A DNA stretch of 8,788 nucleotides from Chitinophaga pinensis (lineage in GTDB: Bacteria; Bacteroidota; Bacteroidia; Chitinophagales; Chitinophagaceae): positions 1-8,788 of the forward strand of contig CAMCBE010000060.1 in NCBI GenBank assembly GCA_945872805.1, read 5' to 3'. The notes under the pieces were generated by a model, which ran no database searches, was not told the origin of the DNA, and saw nothing but the letters and a program-made list of their open reading frames with translations. This document shows positions 5,573-8,788 of this stretch, in pieces. Numbering within the stretch: the first letter of the stretch is position 1; every line of letters begins with the position of its first letter. The translations under genes and the position numbers were made by a program.

Positions 5573-6854
5573 CAAAATTTTTTTACTTTTAGCCCTTTCA
5601 TCCCTGCTATTGCTGTTGGTCGTTGAGACTAAGGCACAGGAAAACTCTCCTTACTCAAGGTATGGATTGGGAGACCTGATTCCGGCACAAAATATCTTAA
5701 ACAGAGGTATGGGGGGATTATCAAGTGCGTTTGCTGACTACCAAGCAGTTAATTTCAATAATCCTGCATCATACGCAAGCCTAAAAATCACTACACTGGA
5801 TTTTGGACTAGATTACACGTCAAGAAACCTGAATGCGCAAAATCCTACGAGAAAATTTAAATCAGCCAACCTTATCCCATCTTATGTCCAAATTGGAGTT
5901 CCACTTTCTAAAAAAAGAAATTGGGGAATGAATTTTGGACTTCGCCCCATTTCAAGAGTTGAGTACAATATTACCTCAACAACTAGACTAGCCGGCATCG
6001 ATAGTGCAGAATACAACTACTTTGGCAATGGTGGTACATACCAATTCTATACTGGCATGGCGTATGGTACAAAATCATTGAGTGTTGGGTTCAATGCGGG
6101 ATATATGTTTGGAAACAAGCAATACACCACAAGATTTTCCTTAATTAATGACTCCATTGCCTATAAATCAACAAACTCATCTGACACCACTCATTTTGGG
6201 GGTCTCTTTCTGAACCTTGGGATTCAGTACAAAATCAAACTCAGTAAATCAACATTCATCCGCCTTGGCGCTCATGGAAATTTACAATCCAACCTAAATG
6301 CAACTCGTAATATTTCAAGGGCAACCGTTGAATACAATTCATCAGTTGGATTTCAAAATATCGACAGCATATACTTCGGAGAAAATCAGAAAGGCAAAAT
6401 CACCTACCCAGCAGCTTGGGGTGTAGGAATTATGTTCGAAAAAGAAGGTAATTGGATGGTTGGGGCAGAGTTAAATAGTGCAAACTGGAATGATTATAGA
6501 TATTTTGGGATGGCAGACAAAATGAGCAATGCATGGACTGCACGATTTGGAGGTCAGTTCATACCCGATGATAAATCACCAAAATTTTGGCAACGAGTTG
6601 CTTACCGCCTTGGAACCTCATTCGGAAAAGATCCAATTCAACTGGATAAAACTCTTCCAGTATATTCCATATCCTTTGGGACAGGATTTCCTGTAAGAAG
6701 GAATGTCTATTCAAATCAATATACTGCAGTAAACACTTCATTTGAAATTGGATTCAGAGGCAACAATGCATCGAATATCAAAGAAAATATTTTCCGATTA
6801 TCACTTGGGTTTAACCTAAGTGACATATGGTTTAATAAGCCAAAATACCAATAA
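5547..6854 (+). CDS. Putative outer-membrane beta-barrel protein of the coaX-lptC locus
   Basis: A predicted secreted 435-residue protein. I chose the ATG at 5547 because it gives a clean signal peptide: basic residues at 2-10, a hydrophobic core at 11-26, and a likely cleavage after TKA (residue 30) before QENSPYSRYGLGDL. An in-frame ATG at 5487 would place 20 unrelated residues ahead of it. The mature start, SPYSRYGLGD, then RGMGGLSSAF (53-62) and FNNPASYASL (70-79), resembles FadL/OmpP1-like Bacteroidota barrels. The rest is alternating polar/aromatic strands rich in Gly, Asn, Tyr and Ser, ending in a strand and an aromatic C-terminus (IWFNKPKYQ). The protein contains no cysteine. It overlaps coaX by 26 bases and is followed after 14 bases by lptC. 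A transport role for hydrophobic molecules or part in envelope assembly is possible, but the function is not known. Confidence 0.75.
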   Translation: MRSVRPTTNKIFLLLALSSLLLLLVVETKAQENSPYSRYGLGDLIPAQNILNRGMGGLSSAFADYQAVNFNNPASYASLKITTLDFGLDYTSRNLNAQNPTRKFKSANLIPSYVQIGVPLSKKRNWGMNFGLRPISRVEYNITSTTRLAGIDSAEYNYFGNGGTYQFYTGMAYGTKSLSVGFNAGYMFGNKQYTTRFSLINDSIAYKSTNSSDTTHFGGLFLNLGIQYKIKLSKSTFIRLGAHGNLQSNLNATRNISRATVEYNSSVGFQNIDSIYFGENQKGKITYPAAWGVGIMFEKEGNWMVGAELNSANWNDYRYFGMADKMSNAWTARFGGQFIPDDKSPKFWQRVAYRLGTSFGKDPIQLDKTLPVYSISFGTGFPVRRNVYSNQYTAVNTSFEIGFRGNNASNIKENIFRLSLGFNLSDIWFNKPKYQ

Positions 6855-6868
6855 AACATACCATCCTA

Positions 6869-7405
6869 GTGATTAGGTTAATCTTCGTCATTATACTCAG
6901 CAGCATCTATTTGATGTCATGTGAAAATGATGAAAAAAAAGTCAATGCCTTTTTTGAAAAAAAATTAGGCGTTGATAAAATTCTTAATGTCACTAGCTAC
7001 ATGAGTCAGAAAGGGAAAATGAAAGCAAAACTAACTGCTCCGATCATGTTACGCTTTCAAGACACGAGCTCAAGAATCGAATTACCCAAAACGTTGCATA
7101 TCGATTTCTACGATTCCATCATGCATATTGAAAGCAAATTAGATGCCCTCTTTGCGAGGTACTACGAAAATGATAATAAAGTATTTTTACAAGATAGTAT
7201 ACGAGTATACAACATAAAAGGTGATACGCTATTTTGCAAAGAACTATTGTGGGATCAACGCTTACAAAAATTCTTTACAGAGAAAGCAGTAAGGATTCAT
7301 ACTCCAGATATGATTATGTATGGCCAAGGGTTATCTGCTCCCCAAAACTTTAAAACATTTGAAATCTATAAGGTTACAAACAGTGTAATCCGTGTCGAGA
7401 ATTGA
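6869..7405 (+). CDS. lptC: LptC-like LPS export periplasmic protein, lipoprotein form
   Basis: LptC takes LPS from the LptBFG transporter and passes it to the periplasmic bridge protein LptA. Seen: a 178-residue protein with a short lipoprotein signal ending in lipobox L15-M-S-C18. A beta-jellyroll-like region follows, with KLTAPIMLRFQDTSSRIELP (about 54-73), LHIDFYD (77-83), KLDALFARYYENDNKVFLQD (91-110), GDTLFCKELLWDQ (118-130) and KAVRIHTPDMIMYGQGLSAP (139-158). These match the repeat pattern of Bacteroidota LptC. In E. coli the protein is held by one transmembrane helix; here a lipid anchor would replace it. Residues after C18 are acidic (ENDE). The start is a GTG at 6869, 14 bases after the barrel gene. 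No ATG lies before the signal sequence. Its stop overlaps a TTG that could extend the next frame. Orthology is judged from pattern, not alignment. Confidence 0.87.
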   Translation: MIRLIFVIILSSIYLMSCENDEKKVNAFFEKKLGVDKILNVTSYMSQKGKMKAKLTAPIMLRFQDTSSRIELPKTLHIDFYDSIMHIESKLDALFARYYENDNKVFLQDSIRVYNIKGDTLFCKELLWDQRLQKFFTEKAVRIHTPDMIMYGQGLSAPQNFKTFEIYKVTNSVIRVEN

Positions 7406-7515
7406 GTATAATCAGTTTTTGTAGAAATTGTTATGGTAAGTTATACGTAAATGATTTCATTGGCTTATTAAATCAATACCTTGAAACCTCATCAAATTCA
7501 ATAAAAAAGCAGAGC

Positions 7516-8334
7516 ATGAATTTCCAACATAAGACAGCATTAATTACTGGCGCAAGCAGAGGCATCGGAAAAGCTATCGCATTAAAGCTAGCAGAGCATG
7601 GTGCTAATATAATCATCGCGGCAAAATCTATTGAGGAAAATCCAAAACTCGGTGGTACAATTTTCTCTGTAGCTAAAGAAATTGAAGACAAAGGGGGTAA
7701 AGCACTTGCAGTACAATGCGACATACGCTTTGAAGAGCAAATTATATCAACTATAGAAAAAGGAGTTGCTGCCTTTGGCGGCATTGACATCCTCATCAAT
7801 AATGCATCAGCAATCTCGTTGAATAACACTGAAAAAACTGATGCTAAAAAATTTGACTTAATGCATAGCATCAACGTCAGAGGCACATTCTTAATGTCTA
7901 AACACTGCATTCCTCATTTAAAAAGAGGTAAAAATCCACACATCATCAACCTATCACCACCCATTAATATGGAACCTAAATGGCTTGGCAATCATTTAGC
8001 CTACACACTTAGCAAATATAATATGAGTATGATAGCGCTGGGCTTAGCGGAGGAATTAAAACAATACAAAATTGCATCGAATGCCCTCTGGCCAAGAACA
8101 ACCATTGCCACTGCAGCAGTACAAAATTTATTAGGGGGGGAAATGCTTATGAAAATGAGTAGGACTCCTCAGATAATCGCAGATGCTGTTTATTATATCC
8201 TGAATAGGTCTTCAGAACAATGCACAGGCAACTGCTTTATCGACGAGCAAGTCTTAGCTGAAGAGGGTATTACAGACCTCTCAAAATACTCAGTTGTACC
8301 AGGAGCTCAATTATTTACAGATCTGTTTCTATAA
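7516..8334 (+). CDS. Short-chain dehydrogenase/reductase, HSDL2-like
   Basis: A 272-residue NAD(P)-dependent oxidoreductase with a Rossmann fold. Seen: the cofactor glycine motif TGASRGIG (11-18); NIIIAAKS (31-38), the region that sets NAD versus NADP; a conserved Asp at 69; NNASAIS (96-102); catalytic N120, S147 (INLSPPINM), Y163 and K167 (YTLSK). Downstream are NALWPRTTIATAA (189-201) and CTGNCFIDE (236-244). The wording of several blocks (NPKLGGTIF, LSPPIN, ALWPRT, PGAQLF at the end) is that of the SDR domain of HSDL2, a eukaryotic peroxisomal protein. The SCP2 lipid-binding domain that follows in HSDL2 is absent. The real substrate, even of HSDL2, is unclear. I took the ATG at 7516 because MNFQHKTALITG is a normal SDR start. 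The frame stays open back to a TTG at 7402 but those 38 residues look unrelated. It sits 110 bases after lptC and may have its own promoter. A run of seven G lies at 8134-8140. Confidence 0.9.
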   Translation: MNFQHKTALITGASRGIGKAIALKLAEHGANIIIAAKSIEENPKLGGTIFSVAKEIEDKGGKALAVQCDIRFEEQIISTIEKGVAAFGGIDILINNASAISLNNTEKTDAKKFDLMHSINVRGTFLMSKHCIPHLKRGKNPHIINLSPPINMEPKWLGNHLAYTLSKYNMSMIALGLAEELKQYKIASNALWPRTTIATAAVQNLLGGEMLMKMSRTPQIIADAVYYILNRSSEQCTGNCFIDEQVLAEEGITDLSKYSVVPGAQLFTDLFL

Positions 8335-8344
8335 AAGGAAACAG
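8323..8344. terminator. Short hairpin at the end of the SDR gene, possible weak terminator
   Basis: CTGTTTC (8323-8329) and GAAACAG (8338-8344) form a perfect 7-base stem with an 8-base loop that contains the SDR stop codon. It lies between the convergent SDR and Asp-box genes, where a bidirectional terminator would be useful. The stem has only three G-C pairs and no T-run follows on either strand, so it is not a good intrinsic terminator. The structure is seen; its function is a guess. Confidence 0.25.
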
Positions 8345-8366
8345 CCAATCTAATCCACTTTCAACA

Positions 8367-8788
8367 TCATCTTATTTGTGAAAATTGATCAAGCACATAA
8401 ACCCCTCTTCCATAAGTGGCTATGACTAAATTTCGGTCACGTGGATGAATAAATAAATCTTGCACTGAAACAACTGCCGGTAAATTTGCCTGAAGTGAGC
8501 TCCACTGCTTTCCAGAATTTGTGCTAACATAGATGCCCATATCTGTACCGCAGTATAGGTGAGTTGGATACTTATTGTCTTCTCTAATTACGTTAACAGG
8601 AGCAGCCGGTAAATTAGACGCGATACTCGTCCATGTTGCACCCTTATCATTAGAGACAAACACATAAGGTGTATTATCATCTTCACGCCTATTGCTTAAG
8701 GTTAGATAGACTCGCCCAACTTCCTTAGCAGACGCGACTATACGAGATACATGGGCATTTTGTGGTATACCTTTCATAATTAATGTAA
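8367..8788 (-). CDS. Asp-box (BNR/Vps10-like) beta-propeller protein, C-terminal part only
   Basis: The 3' end of a gene that enters from beyond the window: the frame is open through the last full codon at 8784-8786, upstream of the first Met at 8777. Counted from that Met, two Asp-box repeats are seen, SNDKGATW (42-49) and STNSGKQW (85-92), each beginning a propeller hairpin. These are followed by LFIHPRDRNLVIATYGRGVYVLD (108-130), typical of the last blade in large sortilin/Vps10-like glycosyl-hydrolase-related proteins, which are usually secreted and often around 1000 residues. The protein stops six residues after this block (TGA at 8367-8369). Many relatives carry further domains there, such as a sorting tail, so this one seems to end early. 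The carbohydrate or protein target is unknown. It is convergent with the SDR gene, with a 32-base gap. Confidence 0.82.
   Translation of the reverse strand, partial: TLIMKGIPQNAHVSRIVASAKEVGRVYLTLSNRREDDNTPYVFVSNDKGATWTSIASNLPAAPVNVIREDNKYPTHLYCGTDMGIYVSTNSGKQWSSLQANLPAVVSVQDLFIHPRDRNLVIATYGRGVYVLDQFSQIR

Noticed and set aside
7473..7910. A 145-codon open frame on the minus strand inside the SDR gene.
   Set aside because: It lies wholly antisense to a gene with full SDR motifs, and its product is low-complexity (Ser/Ala/Ile/Met rich) with no recognisable domain.

Overview
The window looks like ordinary chromosomal sequence from a member of the Bacteroidota, and no family-level name can be given from it. 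The reasons are: low GC by eye; few recognisable Shine-Dalgarno sequences before the start codons; a type III pantothenate kinase followed directly by an outer-membrane barrel gene and lptC, an order I recall from this phylum; an LptC that is a lipoprotein rather than a bitopic membrane protein; and a Vps10/sortilin-like Asp-box protein of a kind common there. Coding density is high. The longest gaps are about 120 to 150 bases, so no gene-free stretch reaches 300 bases. I see no rRNA, tRNA, CRISPR array, insertion sequence or phage gene.

Layout. (1) 54-1876, plus strand: tsaB (tRNA t6A synthesis), then a two-gene unit of an ArsR-type winged-helix regulator and a tandem rhodanese-like protein. 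Neither member of this pair has the cysteine its family normally uses. (2) 1863-4002, minus strand: a tightly packed unit transcribed in the order MeaB-type GTPase, dual-CDGSH iron-sulfur protein, LpxL/HtrB-type lipid A acyltransferase. Its 3' end overlaps the end of the rhodanese gene by 14 bases. (3) 4003-4153: divergent intergenic region with a small inverted repeat. (4) 4154-8334, plus strand: a stand-alone Lon substrate-binding-domain protein, coaX (type III pantothenate kinase), an outer-membrane beta-barrel protein whose start lies inside the end of coaX, lptC (LPS export) and a short-chain dehydrogenase of the HSDL2 type. (5) 8367-8788, minus strand: the 3' end of an Asp-box (BNR/Vps10-like) beta-propeller gene that runs off the window.

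Functional themes. The largest theme is the outer membrane: lipid A acylation (LpxL-like), LPS transport (LptC) and a barrel protein. The second is core metabolism: t6A modification, the first step of CoA synthesis, a GTPase that normally chaperones B12-dependent methylmalonyl-CoA mutase, and an acyl-CoA-type or steroid-type SDR. The third is a possible regulator/effector pair (ArsR plus rhodanese). I do not see an obviously new defence or mobile system. The most unusual item is the cysteine-free ArsR and degenerate double-rhodanese pair, followed by the MeaB/CDGSH/acyltransferase cluster.
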